Positions 42,439-52,148 of a DNA stretch of 63,000 bases are shown here, piece by piece. Each line of letters starts with the position of its first letter. Within the stretch, counting starts at the first letter, position 1. Below the pieces are notes generated by a model. It made no database searches and was not told the origin of the DNA. It saw only the letters and a list, made by a program, of their open reading frames with translations. The DNA comes from Lachnospiraceae bacterium UBA3273 (GTDB taxonomy: Bacteria; Bacillota; Clostridia; Lachnospirales; Lachnospiraceae), in the NCBI GenBank assembly GCA_002362385.1, contig DEUB01000007.1, positions 1 to 63,000 on the forward strand, read 5' to 3'. A program made the translations under genes and the position numbers.

Positions 42439-43341
42439 CTATTTTAGAATATCCGAAACCGCATCATCTTCAATGGTAAATTCAACCAGACCCATATAAC
42501 CGGGCGCCACCTCATATTCGTCAAAGCAGATGACCAGCTGCCCTTCCTCATTGAGATAGAAATTCTGGTCATCTTTGATCTTCTCAAAAAAAGCGCCTAT
42601 TTCAGTATTCTCTTCTAACCAGTAACACAGATTCTCGTCTGCGGCCATGCGCTCCCTCATCTGTTTTTTGATATTCTCGCTGATGGGAGTCACATAATCT
42701 GCGCCCTCTTTAAAAAGATCTTTCAAAGCAGCGATCTCGCCGGTCGTTTTATCAATGTGATAATAGTACTGGTACTGGACGCCGCTGCCTGCCACTTCCG
42801 TCACATTCAGCTTCAAGGTAAACCATTTATCCGTATTTGTCACTACTTCATGATCCATATAAATGCCGCCGTAGCTCTCTCCCGCTTCCGCCTGCTCTTC
42901 AAATCTTTTTATGAGCCGGTCCGTCATTTCGTCGATATCTTCATTGATAGTTGCAACGGACTGGTCCATATTGGGATTTTCCTCTTCCCCGCTCTGGTCC
43001 ACCTCTAACTGTACCTCCTTGATATCGGCCTGGAAACGTTCGCTTTCATAATTGTATTCCCGAATGGTAACAGCCTTTATCACATCTCCCAAGATCGGGA
43101 TCTGGGACATGGCATAGGCCGCCTTTGCCGATGTATTGGGCACTATGACAAGAACCGCTGCGGCGGCTGCCGCTGCAAAGCCGACGATCCTTCCTGCACG
43201 TTTCCCTTTATTGGCAGAATGCTTTTTCTCTGCCTTAAAATTTTTCATCATCCTCTCCTTCTCCTCCTCTGTCACTTCTTCCCTGTACTTTAAAATATCC
43301 TCTGAATCGATGTCATTACTCATTTCATACAATCTTGCCAT
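42439..43341 (-). CDS. RsiV-like anti-sigma factor
   Basis: 300 residues. A cytoplasmic N-terminus (about 1-48, charged, SEDILKYREEVTEEEKERMM) should bind the sigma factor. One membrane helix (about 49-67, Ala-rich, IVGFAAAAAAAVLVIVP) precedes an extracytoplasmic domain of about 230 residues resembling the DUF3298/RsiV region (YQYYYHIDKTTGEIAALKDLF near 188, VICFDEYEVAPGYMGLVEFTI near 270). In Bacillus RsiV, the domain binds lysozyme and is then cleaved. It follows the sigma gene by 3 bases. Confidence 0.86.
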   Translation of the reverse strand: MARLYEMSNDIDSEDILKYREEVTEEEKERMMKNFKAEKKHSANKGKRAGRIVGFAAAAAAAVLVIVPNTSAKAAYAMSQIPILGDVIKAVTIREYNYESERFQADIKEVQLEVDQSGEEENPNMDQSVATINEDIDEMTDRLIKRFEEQAEAGESYGGIYMDHEVVTNTDKWFTLKLNVTEVAGSGVQYQYYYHIDKTTGEIAALKDLFKEGADYVTPISENIKKQMRERMAADENLCYWLEENTEIGAFFEKIKDDQNFYLNEEGQLVICFDEYEVAPGYMGLVEFTIEDDAVSDILK

Positions 43342-43344
43342 GTC

Positions 43345-43893
43345 TTACACCTCGCTTTCCCGCACCAGACGGCGCAGCTGCTTTTTCCCTCTGCTTATGC
43401 GCCCGTAGATCGCCGTTTTCGTCATATTCATTCTTTCCGCCACCTCATCCATGGACAGTCCTTCCAGATAGATAAGCCGAAAGAGCTTTTCATCCTCGTC
43501 TTTTAAATATCCCAGGATCGTATTTACCTCTTCCCGGTATTCCCTTTGCAAAAGTGCCTTTTGTGCCGATTCATCCTTAAGGTCCGGCACCTGCTCCATC
43601 AGTTCCTCTCTGGATGCTTCGATATATTTCCTCACATAATTTAATGCCTTAAACCTGCATACGCCCGCCAGCCAGTTCTCAAATCTTGACCTCTTTTCGT
43701 CAAAGCTTCCGATATTTTCCCAGACTGCCATTAAGGTGTCGTTGATGCAGTCGTCCCACAAATGGGGCAGGGTCGCCATCTGGCGCTTTACCACCGTCTT
43801 TAATACCCATCCGTAATTTTCTATAACGTATAAAAGCGCCTTTTCATTTCCCCTCTCCATCTGTTTTACAAAGTTTTTCTCCGTAATCTCCAC
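43345..43893 (-). CDS. ECF-type sigma factor (SigV-like)
   Basis: 182 residues. Region 2 (about 20-90: LWDDCINDTLMAVWENIGSF, FENWLAGVCRFKALNYVRKY) and region 4 (about 115-172: DEKLFRLIYLEGLSMDEVAE, MNMTKTAIYGRISRGKKQL) are clear. The start is GTG, after GGTGGT at a loose distance. It forms a pair with the RsiV-like anti-sigma factor gene, so it probably answers cell-envelope stress. I could not identify its own promoter motif. Confidence 0.93.
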   Translation of the reverse strand: MEITEKNFVKQMERGNEKALLYVIENYGWVLKTVVKRQMATLPHLWDDCINDTLMAVWENIGSFDEKRSRFENWLAGVCRFKALNYVRKYIEASREELMEQVPDLKDESAQKALLQREYREEVNTILGYLKDEDEKLFRLIYLEGLSMDEVAERMNMTKTAIYGRISRGKKQLRRLVRESEV

Positions 43894-43967
43894 TTTTGAC
43901 CACCACCTTTCCTCTGATACTTATAATTCACATCCTGTCATGATTTTCTGACACAAACTTTATAAAA

Positions 43968-44008
43968 AATAAAAAAATTCAGAGCCCCCTGTCATTAAGA
44001 AAGCCCTG
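43968..44008 (-). terminator. Terminator of the S4-domain gene
   Basis: Short stem CAGGGC/GCTCTG with one G-T pair (43980-43985 with 44003-44008), followed on the minus strand by AATTTTTTTATTTTTT. Confidence 0.7.
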
Positions 44009-44057
44009 TAGTTTTTGCCGCTGTTATATTTTACTATTATTTTTACCGCCCTTTATT

Positions 44058-44813
44058 TTACTGATACATATCAAGCCGGGCATAAATCTTTCCCTTTCTC
44101 GTCTGTTTCCCGTAGCCCTTATAGATAAATTTCCCGTAACCGCGGATTGAAAAAACATCCTCTTCCTTTAAGACCATGCTGTTATTTTCACAGATCCGGC
44201 CATTAAGGATCACTTTTTTATCCCGAAACAGTTCCTGTGCGCCGCTTCTGGATAGTCTGCATACCGCCGCCACAACCGCATCGAACCTCAAAGAAGAAAC
44301 CAGAACTTCCGTTTCTTTAAACTGCGGCCTTAACGCTTCTATTTCTCCCTCCGTTAAGGAAACCTTTACATTGGTATGTCTGACCTTCTTAAGAGTTTCC
44401 TGAATATAACCGGCAATATTGTCCATGCAGAATACATAAGCCCTTTTATCCCTTATCAGGATATCTCCGATCACATCCCTCTCGAGCCCTAAATTCATAA
44501 TGGCTCCCAAATAATCCCTGTGCCCCAATCCTTCCGCAAATTTGGGCATCAGCGGCTCTATACACAAAACAGATATGGGAAAAGGCTCCTCATAACCAAA
44601 CATGGATTCCGAACCGAAACGGACCATCTGTCTTTCACAGCACGGGTTTCCGCCAAAAGTATCGTAATCCACAAAAGAAAGAGAGGCCGCCATGTCATAA
44701 AACACCGTAAGCTCCGCCGCTCCTAAAAAGTGGCTGAAGATATACCGGTTCTGGCTGAAAGAAGCTTCCGCCAATTCTTTTATCCTGGCCTTCAACAGTT
44801 TATCCTCATCCAC
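44058..44813 (-). CDS. YlmH-like S4 RNA-binding protein
   Basis: 251 residues. The N-terminal domain (about 1-165) resembles YlmH (SQNRYIFSHFLGAAELTVF near 20, FGGNPCCERQMVRFG, GHRDYLGAIMNLGLERDVIGDI near 97). The C-terminal part is an S4 RNA-binding domain (about 172-245: SSLRFDAVVAAVCRLSRSGA and VILNGRICENNSMVL). YlmH is a ribosome-quality-control factor in Bacillus. The start is GTG with GAGGAAAG 8 bases upstream. It is not next to ylmE, sepF or ylmG here, unlike the Bacillus arrangement. Confidence 0.88.
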   Translation of the reverse strand: MDEDKLLKARIKELAEASFSQNRYIFSHFLGAAELTVFYDMAASLSFVDYDTFGGNPCCERQMVRFGSESMFGYEEPFPISVLCIEPLMPKFAEGLGHRDYLGAIMNLGLERDVIGDILIRDKRAYVFCMDNIAGYIQETLKKVRHTNVKVSLTEGEIEALRPQFKETEVLVSSLRFDAVVAAVCRLSRSGAQELFRDKKVILNGRICENNSMVLKEEDVFSIRGYGKFIYKGYGKQTRKGKIYARLDMYQ

Positions 44814-44843
44814 TTTTCTTTCCTCATTTCATGATCCGTTTTT

Positions 44844-45950
44844 TTAAGCCTGCTGCTGATCCGTTCCTTCGGGAGCACCGCCTTCCAGGGGCTGTCCCTT
44901 TCTCTCGTTAACAGCCTGTATCATTGCCTGTCTGTTCTGGTTATATACCTTCATCAACTGCTCGTCGTATCCGAAGAAAAGATAAGGAAGGGTCCTGCCG
45001 ATATGATCCATTGCAGCTTCCGCCGCTTTCTTGTTCTTCATGCTCACTTCCAGCCTGCTGCCGTCGGTCTTCATTACCATCAGGGAATAGGTCTTTCCCG
45101 TAGGAATAAAGTTATAGGAATGCTTTACAATATGCTGGTATACCCAAAGGATATCCTGGCTGGGTGTAAATACCATGGAGCCGGTCCCCGTGTGCATAAA
45201 ATATTCCTGATTTATCCTTAAGCCCCCTTCTTCAGGCGTCATTGCGTAGAACTGCTCTATCCTGCTCATGGCCGCTTCTTTATTTCCCGTGGCCTCGCAG
45301 TATTTCATGACCGGTTTTAAATAACTGCCGGTAATTCCCCCTATCAGCATGGAAATACCCAGTATGATAGCAACAGCCGCAAAGACGGTTATGATGACAA
45401 ACTGAAAGGTATCGTCTCCTCCCAGTAATCCCGGAGTCAGCGCATAGGGCAGAAATACTTCCTTTTCCTCATCGGTCCATTCCAGGGAATCCACCCATTC
45501 ATTGTAGAAGCGCTTGCTATCCCCTTCCATGGGTGCGATCACTCCGCTTACCGTAAAGGGCTGGATCCGGTCATAGGCCGAATCGTCGCCGTCCATGTAA
45601 TCCCAGGTAGCTTCCATATTGGCGTCCGCTTTATCCATATCGGCTCCGCTCAAAACAACGCCCATATATTCCTCTTCGCCCACAGGAATGATATATTCCT
45701 TTTCGGTAGCCGAGCTTTCGCTGTAGTCAGGTCCTGAATAAGCATAATAATCCAAAACAAAATCAATAGTGGCTTCTACCCGCATGGGGCCGATCTCATC
45801 TCCCTTAAGTGCGCTTAGATCAGCCTTTGGAGAAACCAACATCTTGATCTCATTCCCCTCCAGAAACAAAAGGACGATTCCGATGGCCGCAAAAACAATA
45901 AAGGCAAAAATTCTCCTGATCAAAAACTTCTTTTTTAACTCCTGAAACAT
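44844..45950 (-). CDS. Membrane protein of unknown function
   Basis: 368 residues, not recognised; I have a weak memory of a DUF6709-type family. One membrane helix at about 12-30 and a pair at about 183-225 enclose an extracytoplasmic acidic domain (about 32-180). The C-terminal 145 residues should be cytoplasmic and end in a Gln/Gly/Pro-rich tail. The motif YNFIPTGKTYSLMVMKTDG near 278 suggests a beta fold. The ATG follows GAGGAGGAG. It lies 30 bases before the S4 gene and may share its message. Confidence 0.78.
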   Translation of the reverse strand: MFQELKKKFLIRRIFAFIVFAAIGIVLLFLEGNEIKMLVSPKADLSALKGDEIGPMRVEATIDFVLDYYAYSGPDYSESSATEKEYIIPVGEEEYMGVVLSGADMDKADANMEATWDYMDGDDSAYDRIQPFTVSGVIAPMEGDSKRFYNEWVDSLEWTDEEKEVFLPYALTPGLLGGDDTFQFVIITVFAAVAIILGISMLIGGITGSYLKPVMKYCEATGNKEAAMSRIEQFYAMTPEEGGLRINQEYFMHTGTGSMVFTPSQDILWVYQHIVKHSYNFIPTGKTYSLMVMKTDGSRLEVSMKNKKAAEAAMDHIGRTLPYLFFGYDEQLMKVYNQNRQAMIQAVNERKGQPLEGGAPEGTDQQQA

Positions 45951-46128
45951 TTCCTGCTCCTCCTCATTATTTATCTTAATTATTTTATGCCGGTAAAGCC
46001 GTATTCTTTAAATCACGGCACAATTTATCTGCCTGTCACAAAACAGCTCTAACGGAAATAATTTTATCACAAATTTCATCATAATGAAACAAAAATGACA
46101 AAACTGATATAATTGATTTTGGGGTTGT

Positions 46129-46158
46129 AAAAAAGATGCTGCAAAGTATTGCAGCACC
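46129..46158 (-). terminator. Terminator of the alpha-galactoside operon
   Basis: Stem GCTGCAA/TTGCAGC (46138-46144 with 46149-46155), extended by further pairs, then a run of T on the minus strand (from 46134 downwards). It is 38 bases past the GH36 stop codon. Confidence 0.85.
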
Positions 46159-46196
46159 TTTAACATGCTATTGGGTACATCAGTAACGGCATATAT

Positions 46197-48395
46197 CTAT
46201 TTCTCACACGCATAAAACTGACAGGAATCATAATTTTCCCTGGGCATAGGCAGTAAAAGCCCGCCGTTCATGAGAGCTGCCCCGGAAAACTCTCCCAAAG
46301 GCTCTCCGTCCCTTGATACCTCATAGCGTTTCTCCTTACAAAGCCCTTCAAATTTTACAATATGGGGGGCGGGGTTTCCGTGGAGATCCGTAAAGACTAC
46401 CGAAAGGCAGGCTTCCTTCCCTTCCCTGTCCGCATACTCCCATGCGGTAAAGTCCCCGTTTTCAAAGGGGGAGGAAATCCGGTAATAATCCCCGAACTGA
46501 AACAGCCTGTAATGCTTTTTAAAGGTCTTTACCTGCACCTTTACCTCTTCCTTCTCCGCTTCTGTCATTTTGCCAAGGTCCAGTTCATAGCCAAAGGCAC
46601 CCTGCATGGCGCAGATCCCCCTTGTCTTAAGAGGCGTTACCCTGCCGTTTTGTTCGTTGGGACAGACAGACACATGGGCGGAAACTGCGGACATGGGATA
46701 ACCGAAGGAGGTCCCGTAGTGGATCTTCAGCCGCTCGATGGCATCTGTATTGTCGCTGCACCATATCTGGGGCGCATAATAAAGCATTCCCGCATCAAAT
46801 CTTCCGCCGCCGCCGCTGCATCCTTCCAAAAGCAGATTGGGATAACGGGCAAGCAAAGCTTCCATAACCTCATAAAGTCCCAGCACATACCTGTGGCGTA
46901 GTTCCCCCTGTCTCTCCCTTGGGAACAGTTCCCCATAGGCAAGTGCAAGGGAACGGTTCATATCCCACTTGATATACCGGATATCGGCGCTGTCCATAAT
47001 GTCAAACAGCCGCTCCTTTAAATATTCCACCACGTCTTCCCTCGACATGTCCAAAACCAGCTGGCTCCTGCCCCTGATGGGTTCCCTTCCCGGCACTACC
47101 ATGGCCCATTCGGGATGCGCCCTGTACAGATCGCTGTCCTCGGAAATCATTTCCGGCTCAAACCAGAGCCCGAAAGAAAGCCCCATTTCATGAATCTGTG
47201 CAGACAGCTCCTTTAAAGAACAGCCCAGCTTTTTCTCATTTACAAACCAGTCGCCCAGCCCCGAATAATCGTCATCCCTTTTGCCAAACCATCCGTCGTC
47301 CAACACCAGCATATCCAGATCCATCTTCGCCGCCTCTCGGGCAATGTCTAAAAGGACTTTTCCGTCAAAGCTGAAATAAGTAGCCTCCCAGTTGTTTACC
47401 AGCACCGGTCGTCTCTTATCCTTCCAGGGACTTCTGATCAAATGCCTGTAAAAGCCGTCGTGAATGGAACGGGAAAGCCCTCCCAGTCCGCTGCCGCTGT
47501 AAGTCATGCAGACCTCAGGCGCCGTAAATTCCTCCCCCGGATACAGAGTCCAGAGAAAATCCGAATCGTCCATCCCCATTACCAGCCTTACCTGGTCGAT
47601 CTGGTCCGTCTCCGCCTGCACGTGAAAGCCGCCGCTGTAAACAAGGGAAAAACCCAAACATTCTCCCATATTTTCATTGGTATCCTTTTTTGCCACAATG
47701 ACAAAAGGATTGTGCTGGTGGCTGGAAGTCCCTCTGGTACTTCTAAGCTCCGTAATACCGTGAAACAGAGAAAGCCGCTCTGCCTGACGCTCGCCCGCAT
47801 GCTTTCCGTAAAAATGGATCATATCCAGATCCTTGTCCGAAAAGTCCAAGCAGGTTGACATAACTCTGGATAATTTCACATCCTGCCCTGTTTTATTTTC
47901 AATCATGACAGACCTTGTAATCATGTCATGATCTTCAAATACGCCGTATAGCAGACGGACGTACAAATCGTCCTTATAATCCTTTAAAAGAATTTCCAAA
48001 GTCTCCACCGGATCCCCGTCCTCTGCAAACATGGCGGGCAGGCCTTCCAGGGAATATTTCCCCCGATAGGTCCTGTAGCTGTCGAAAAAGAGCAGACAGT
48101 CGTTGACCCCCGCACCCAGATCCGCATTCAGGCAGCTTACCCTGTAATCCCCGCTTCCGCATACCGGAAACTCCTGGGGCAGATAGTCCAAAGAATAGGT
48201 CCGGTCCCCCCTTGCCGCAGCGATATTTCCCGAAAATCCCCTGTCGGCAAAGGAAATCAGATAGGAATAATCCGTCTCATCCGTTCTTTTTCCATAGTAT
48301 GTGTGCAGTAAGACGCCCTTATCATCCACCTTCATCTGATAAGTGCTGTTTTTTGTATGAAGCGTAAACAAAGAGCCATTGACAATAATCCCCAT
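46197..48395 (-). CDS. Alpha-galactosidase, glycoside hydrolase family 36
   Basis: This enzyme removes alpha-1,6-linked galactose from melibiose, raffinose and stachyose. 732 residues, the usual length of the bacterial tetrameric GH36 form. After an N-terminal beta-sandwich, the barrel has VLVNNWEATYF near 331, LDDGWFGKRDDD near 365, the nucleophile Asp478 in IKWDMNRS and the acid/base Asp534 in GCSGGGGRFDAG. There is no signal peptide, so it works on imported sugar. The start has AAGGGAATG upstream. It is the last gene of the transporter operon. Confidence 0.97.
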   Translation of the reverse strand: MGIIVNGSLFTLHTKNSTYQMKVDDKGVLLHTYYGKRTDETDYSYLISFADRGFSGNIAAARGDRTYSLDYLPQEFPVCGSGDYRVSCLNADLGAGVNDCLLFFDSYRTYRGKYSLEGLPAMFAEDGDPVETLEILLKDYKDDLYVRLLYGVFEDHDMITRSVMIENKTGQDVKLSRVMSTCLDFSDKDLDMIHFYGKHAGERQAERLSLFHGITELRSTRGTSSHQHNPFVIVAKKDTNENMGECLGFSLVYSGGFHVQAETDQIDQVRLVMGMDDSDFLWTLYPGEEFTAPEVCMTYSGSGLGGLSRSIHDGFYRHLIRSPWKDKRRPVLVNNWEATYFSFDGKVLLDIAREAAKMDLDMLVLDDGWFGKRDDDYSGLGDWFVNEKKLGCSLKELSAQIHEMGLSFGLWFEPEMISEDSDLYRAHPEWAMVVPGREPIRGRSQLVLDMSREDVVEYLKERLFDIMDSADIRYIKWDMNRSLALAYGELFPRERQGELRHRYVLGLYEVMEALLARYPNLLLEGCSGGGGRFDAGMLYYAPQIWCSDNTDAIERLKIHYGTSFGYPMSAVSAHVSVCPNEQNGRVTPLKTRGICAMQGAFGYELDLGKMTEAEKEEVKVQVKTFKKHYRLFQFGDYYRISSPFENGDFTAWEYADREGKEACLSVVFTDLHGNPAPHIVKFEGLCKEKRYEVSRDGEPLGEFSGAALMNGGLLLPMPRENYDSCQFYACEK

Positions 48396-48417
48396 AATTT
48401 ACATTCCCTTTCTTTTA

Positions 48418-50217
48418 TTACACCAGCCAGAGATATTCGTAAGGTCCCAGCTGAATATGGTTATCATAAGAACGGACAGGCCTTCCCGTGATCAGATCCT
48501 TCATTTCTCCCGGCAGCCCGAACCAGTCAAAGGCCTTTGCATCCACCCACTGTTCGCTTTCCGAGAAGTTTGCCAGAACCAGCATCTTATCCGCCTTGTG
48601 GAACCCAAATACCGCATCGTTTCCCGTATCTACGGGTACGGCTTTGTGATCCGCACTGAAATACTCATTGGACTTTCTAATGGATATCATATTCTTGAGC
48701 TTTCCGAAAATCTGGCCTTCTATCGTGCTTAAATCGGTCCTTTTTTCCGCCGCCGCCCAATCCATCTTCCCCCTGTGAAGCCATCTGGAATCCCCTGCAT
48801 ACTGGGGAAATTCCTTATAGCTCCAGTCATTGAGCTGTCCGATCTCATCTCCGCTGTATAAAAGCGGTATTCCCGTATAGGATATAATAACCGAATGCAA
48901 AAGTAAAATCCTTTTTACCGCAAGTTCCACCTTATACATATGCTTTTCATTTAACGCCTGCTCCAAACCGCACAGGGAAGCGAGGGTTCCGCAGTTTCTG
49001 GCGTCATTCGTCACAGGATTGTATTCATAAAGCTCGCCCTTGGCAAAGCTTCCCTGAAACTTTCCTTCCATATACCGGATGATATACTGCTTATGCATCT
49101 CCGGATCCAGACCCATGTCTTTAAGGATTTCCGTTTCAAAGCCCCAGCCGATGTCATCGTGGCACCTTGCATAATTGATCCAGATCCCATCGTCGGGTAT
49201 TCCGTAATCTATGGAAAGAGAACGTCCCATAAGCCTTACGTCCCTTGTGGCAAGGGAGTTCCAGAGCAGGACCATAAAGGATGCGTTATACATGACATTG
49301 CATTCCTTGTTCTCCCTGTCCCCGAAATATTTTACGATCTCAAAAGGTTCTACGATCGCCTCTCCCAGAAAAATAACGCTGGGGCAGACCTCCTGTACGA
49401 TCTTATACATCATCTTAAGGAGTTTATGGACATTGGGATGATTCATGCACCTTGTCCCTAATTCCTTCCACATATAAGGTATGGCGTCTAAGCGGAAGAT
49501 GTCCACGCCCCTATTGGCAAGGGCGAGAAGCACCTCCACGATTTTATTGAAAACCTGCGGATTCCCATAGTTTAAATCCCACTGAAATTCATAAAATCTG
49601 GTCATGACATATTTTTTCAGTTCCGGGTAATAAGTGAAGTTGCCCGGCGCAACTTTGGGAAATATCTCCGTCAGGGTTTTCTCGTATTCATTTGGCACGG
49701 TATCATCATCAAACATGAAATACATATCATCATAATCATGATTTCCCTTTAAGCATTCTTTTGCCCATATATGCTCCTTGGCCGTATGATTCAAAACAAA
49801 ATCAATACAGGTGCGGATTCCCTTTTTCTTTAACAGCTTTATGACCCTTTCAAGCTGGTCCATGGTCCCGAATTTTTCATCCACCATCAGATAATCGGAA
49901 ACCGCATATCCGCCGTCGTTATTGCCCTCCCTGGATTTTAAAAGAGGCATAAAATGTACATAGGTAATGCCCAGCTCTGCAAGATAATCTATCCTTTTTT
50001 CAAATTCTGACAGGTCTTCGCTGAATCTGTCCAGATACAGCATCATACCCACCATTTTTTCCGACCGGTACCAGTCATTGCCCGCCCCGTCAGCCCTTTT
50101 CAGGGCTGCGGGACGGGTCTTTTTTGCTTTTTCCATAATGTCCATAAGCTGGTTCCAGCGGTATTCTGTTATCCCATTGTATCCATAAAGTTCATGGTAA
50201 CTTTGTTTTAAATCCAT
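48418..50217 (-). CDS. Amylosucrase-like GH13 enzyme (sucrose-acting, subfamily 4)
   Basis: 599 residues. An N-terminal helical domain (about 1-85) precedes a GH13 barrel with DFVLNHT near 165, the nucleophile Asp in GVDIFRLDAIPYMWKELGT near 262, the acid/base Glu in IFLGEAIVEP near 305 and the transition-state Asp in RCHDDIGW near 365. The helical domain and the FRLDAIPYMWKELGT segment are those of amylosucrase/sucrose hydrolase (GH13_4) rather than sucrose phosphorylase. In this operon it would handle the sucrose left after galactose is cut from raffinose. ATG 50217 has GAGGA 8 bases upstream; the longer frame opens with TTG. Confidence 0.9.
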   Translation of the reverse strand: MDLKQSYHELYGYNGITEYRWNQLMDIMEKAKKTRPAALKRADGAGNDWYRSEKMVGMMLYLDRFSEDLSEFEKRIDYLAELGITYVHFMPLLKSREGNNDGGYAVSDYLMVDEKFGTMDQLERVIKLLKKKGIRTCIDFVLNHTAKEHIWAKECLKGNHDYDDMYFMFDDDTVPNEYEKTLTEIFPKVAPGNFTYYPELKKYVMTRFYEFQWDLNYGNPQVFNKIVEVLLALANRGVDIFRLDAIPYMWKELGTRCMNHPNVHKLLKMMYKIVQEVCPSVIFLGEAIVEPFEIVKYFGDRENKECNVMYNASFMVLLWNSLATRDVRLMGRSLSIDYGIPDDGIWINYARCHDDIGWGFETEILKDMGLDPEMHKQYIIRYMEGKFQGSFAKGELYEYNPVTNDARNCGTLASLCGLEQALNEKHMYKVELAVKRILLLHSVIISYTGIPLLYSGDEIGQLNDWSYKEFPQYAGDSRWLHRGKMDWAAAEKRTDLSTIEGQIFGKLKNMISIRKSNEYFSADHKAVPVDTGNDAVFGFHKADKMLVLANFSESEQWVDAKAFDWFGLPGEMKDLITGRPVRSYDNHIQLGPYEYLWLV

Positions 50218-50229
50218 ATGCAAATTCCT

Positions 50230-51240
50230 CTATTTTACCGCACCGTTTACAACACCGTTGATAATCTGTTTCTGACAGATAATGTAGAAGATCATGATCG
50301 GCAAAAGCGCTAACAGATAAGACGCAAATGCCAGATTATAGTTGGTACCGAACTGTGTCTGGAAATTTAACTGCGCCAGCGGCAGGGTATTCTGGTCCGT
50401 ACCCGACATAATGACCAAAGGCGTCATAACATCGTTCCATGTGCTCATTGCCGTTAAAACCGCCACCGTAGCGTGCATGGGCTTCATGTTGGGGAAAATG
50501 ATCCTCCAATAGGTCTGCCACGCCGTAGCGCCGTCCACATATGCGGCCTCCTCCAAAGCGATGGGGATGTTCTTTAAATAGCTGGTATATAACATCATGT
50601 TCATGGGCATAAAGAACACCACATAAAGGACGATGACGCCAACACGGTTAGCAATTCCTAACTGCGCCGTCTGTTTGATCAAGGGCATCATCAATACCGC
50701 AAAGGGTACGAACATACCGCTGACAATATAAAAATAGGAAATCTTAAATACGCTGTGCTTTTCCATCTTCCTTCCGATTACGTATCCCGCTATGGAATGG
50801 AGCAGAATACAGATGACAACCGTTACGCCTGTCAACAGGAAGCTGTTGCCGAGAGAGTGCCAGAAATCCGTTACCCTCATGGCTTCCCTGAAGTTATCGA
50901 AGCTCCACTGGGAAGGAAACGCCAAAGCCCCCGCCACATCGTTTGTCATCTCCGTAGGCTGTTTAAACGCAATGATGACCGTCATATATAAAGGGAATAA
51001 AATGGTCAGACATCCCAGCACCAAAAGCACGTTGATAATGCGGTTAGCCGCTTTGCCGCCTATAATGCCCTTCTTTAATTTATAATCGTTAACTGCCGGC
51101 TTTTCTGCCTTCGCTGCCTCTGCCTTTTCTGCTGCCCCTGCTGTTTTTTCTTTTTCCGCCTCCGCCCCGGTGTTAAGAACAACTTCTTCCGTTACGTCAG
51201 CAGCTACATTTTGATTTTTGTCTTTTTTATTATTTTCCAT
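50230..51240 (-). CDS. Sugar ABC transporter permease (MalG/MsmG-like) with long N-terminal extension
   Basis: 336 residues. Six membrane helices start at about residue 65. The coupling motif EEAAYVDGATAWQTYWRIIF is near 232. The first 62 residues are an odd charged, Ala/Glu/Lys-rich extension (EAEKEKTAGAAEKAEAAKAE) with no counterpart in usual MsmG proteins (about 275 residues). It pairs with the other permease gene, which overlaps its start by one base. The ATPase is not encoded in the locus. Confidence 0.93.
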   Translation of the reverse strand: MENNKKDKNQNVAADVTEEVVLNTGAEAEKEKTAGAAEKAEAAKAEKPAVNDYKLKKGIIGGKAANRIINVLLVLGCLTILFPLYMTVIIAFKQPTEMTNDVAGALAFPSQWSFDNFREAMRVTDFWHSLGNSFLLTGVTVVICILLHSIAGYVIGRKMEKHSVFKISYFYIVSGMFVPFAVLMMPLIKQTAQLGIANRVGVIVLYVVFFMPMNMMLYTSYLKNIPIALEEAAYVDGATAWQTYWRIIFPNMKPMHATVAVLTAMSTWNDVMTPLVIMSGTDQNTLPLAQLNFQTQFGTNYNLAFASYLLALLPIMIFYIICQKQIINGVVNGAVK

Positions 51241-52148
51241 TATAACTGCTCCTCCTTACCACCTAAGAATTTCATTTGCAGGAACGAAATAACTACGATC
51301 ATTATAAAGAATAAGAATGCATTGGCACTCTGGAATCCAAACTGTCCGCCGCTCATACCGTTGTTGTAGATCAGGTAGGAAATGGACTCCGTACTCTGGG
51401 AAGGACCGCCCTTTGTCAAAGCCATGATCTGGTCAAATACCATCAGGGCATTTTTCATACAAAGCACCAGATTAATGGTAAAGAAAGGTAAGATCAAAGG
51501 GAAGGTCAGCTTGCGGAATTTGGTCCAGCCTGTTGCCCCGTCAAGCATTCCCGCTTCGTATACATCCACCGGCACCGTCTGTAAGCCGGATATATAAATA
51601 ATGGTATTCATGGCGATTCCCTGCCATGCTCCTACAATGACAATGGCAATCCACGCAGTTTTTGTGCTTGCCAACATACTGTTCTGTAAAAACCCGATCC
51701 CCGTAGCATTGCCGATGGCAGGAAGGATATAGGTAAAAATAAAGCTGAAAATGTAGCCCACTACCAGTCCGCCTAAGATGTTGGGAACAAAGTAAATGCC
51801 TCTTAATGCGCTTTTTCCTTTAATTTCCCTGTTCAATCCCAGAGCTAAAATCAGGCTGATCACATTTACCGCCAGGGTCATGACGATCGCATATTTGAAA
51901 GTAAACAGATAAGATTTTCCTACGCGGACATCCGTAAAAATATCCCGGAAGTTCCTTAGTCCCACAAAATCATAGCTGCCGTAGCCTTTAAAGTTTGTAA
52001 GGCCATAGTAGAAGCCTTTCAATAAAGGAAGCGTATTAAAGCAGAAGAATAAGACCAGTACGGGAATCAATATCCCTAAGAAGATCTTATCATTTTTAGT
52101 CCAGGACCTATCCACATAAATATTCTCTTTTTTCTTCTTTCCCATCAT
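51240..52148 (-). CDS. Sugar ABC transporter permease (MalF/MsmF-like)
   Basis: 302 residues with six membrane helices and the coupling motif VYEAGMLDGATGWTKFRKLT near 205. It forms the membrane channel with the neighbouring permease. It starts one base before the end of the binding-protein gene region and overlaps the next permease by one base, so translation is tightly linked. Confidence 0.95.
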   Translation of the reverse strand: MMGKKKKENIYVDRSWTKNDKIFLGILIPVLVLFFCFNTLPLLKGFYYGLTNFKGYGSYDFVGLRNFRDIFTDVRVGKSYLFTFKYAIVMTLAVNVISLILALGLNREIKGKSALRGIYFVPNILGGLVVGYIFSFIFTYILPAIGNATGIGFLQNSMLASTKTAWIAIVIVGAWQGIAMNTIIYISGLQTVPVDVYEAGMLDGATGWTKFRKLTFPLILPFFTINLVLCMKNALMVFDQIMALTKGGPSQSTESISYLIYNNGMSGGQFGFQSANAFLFFIMIVVISFLQMKFLGGKEEQL

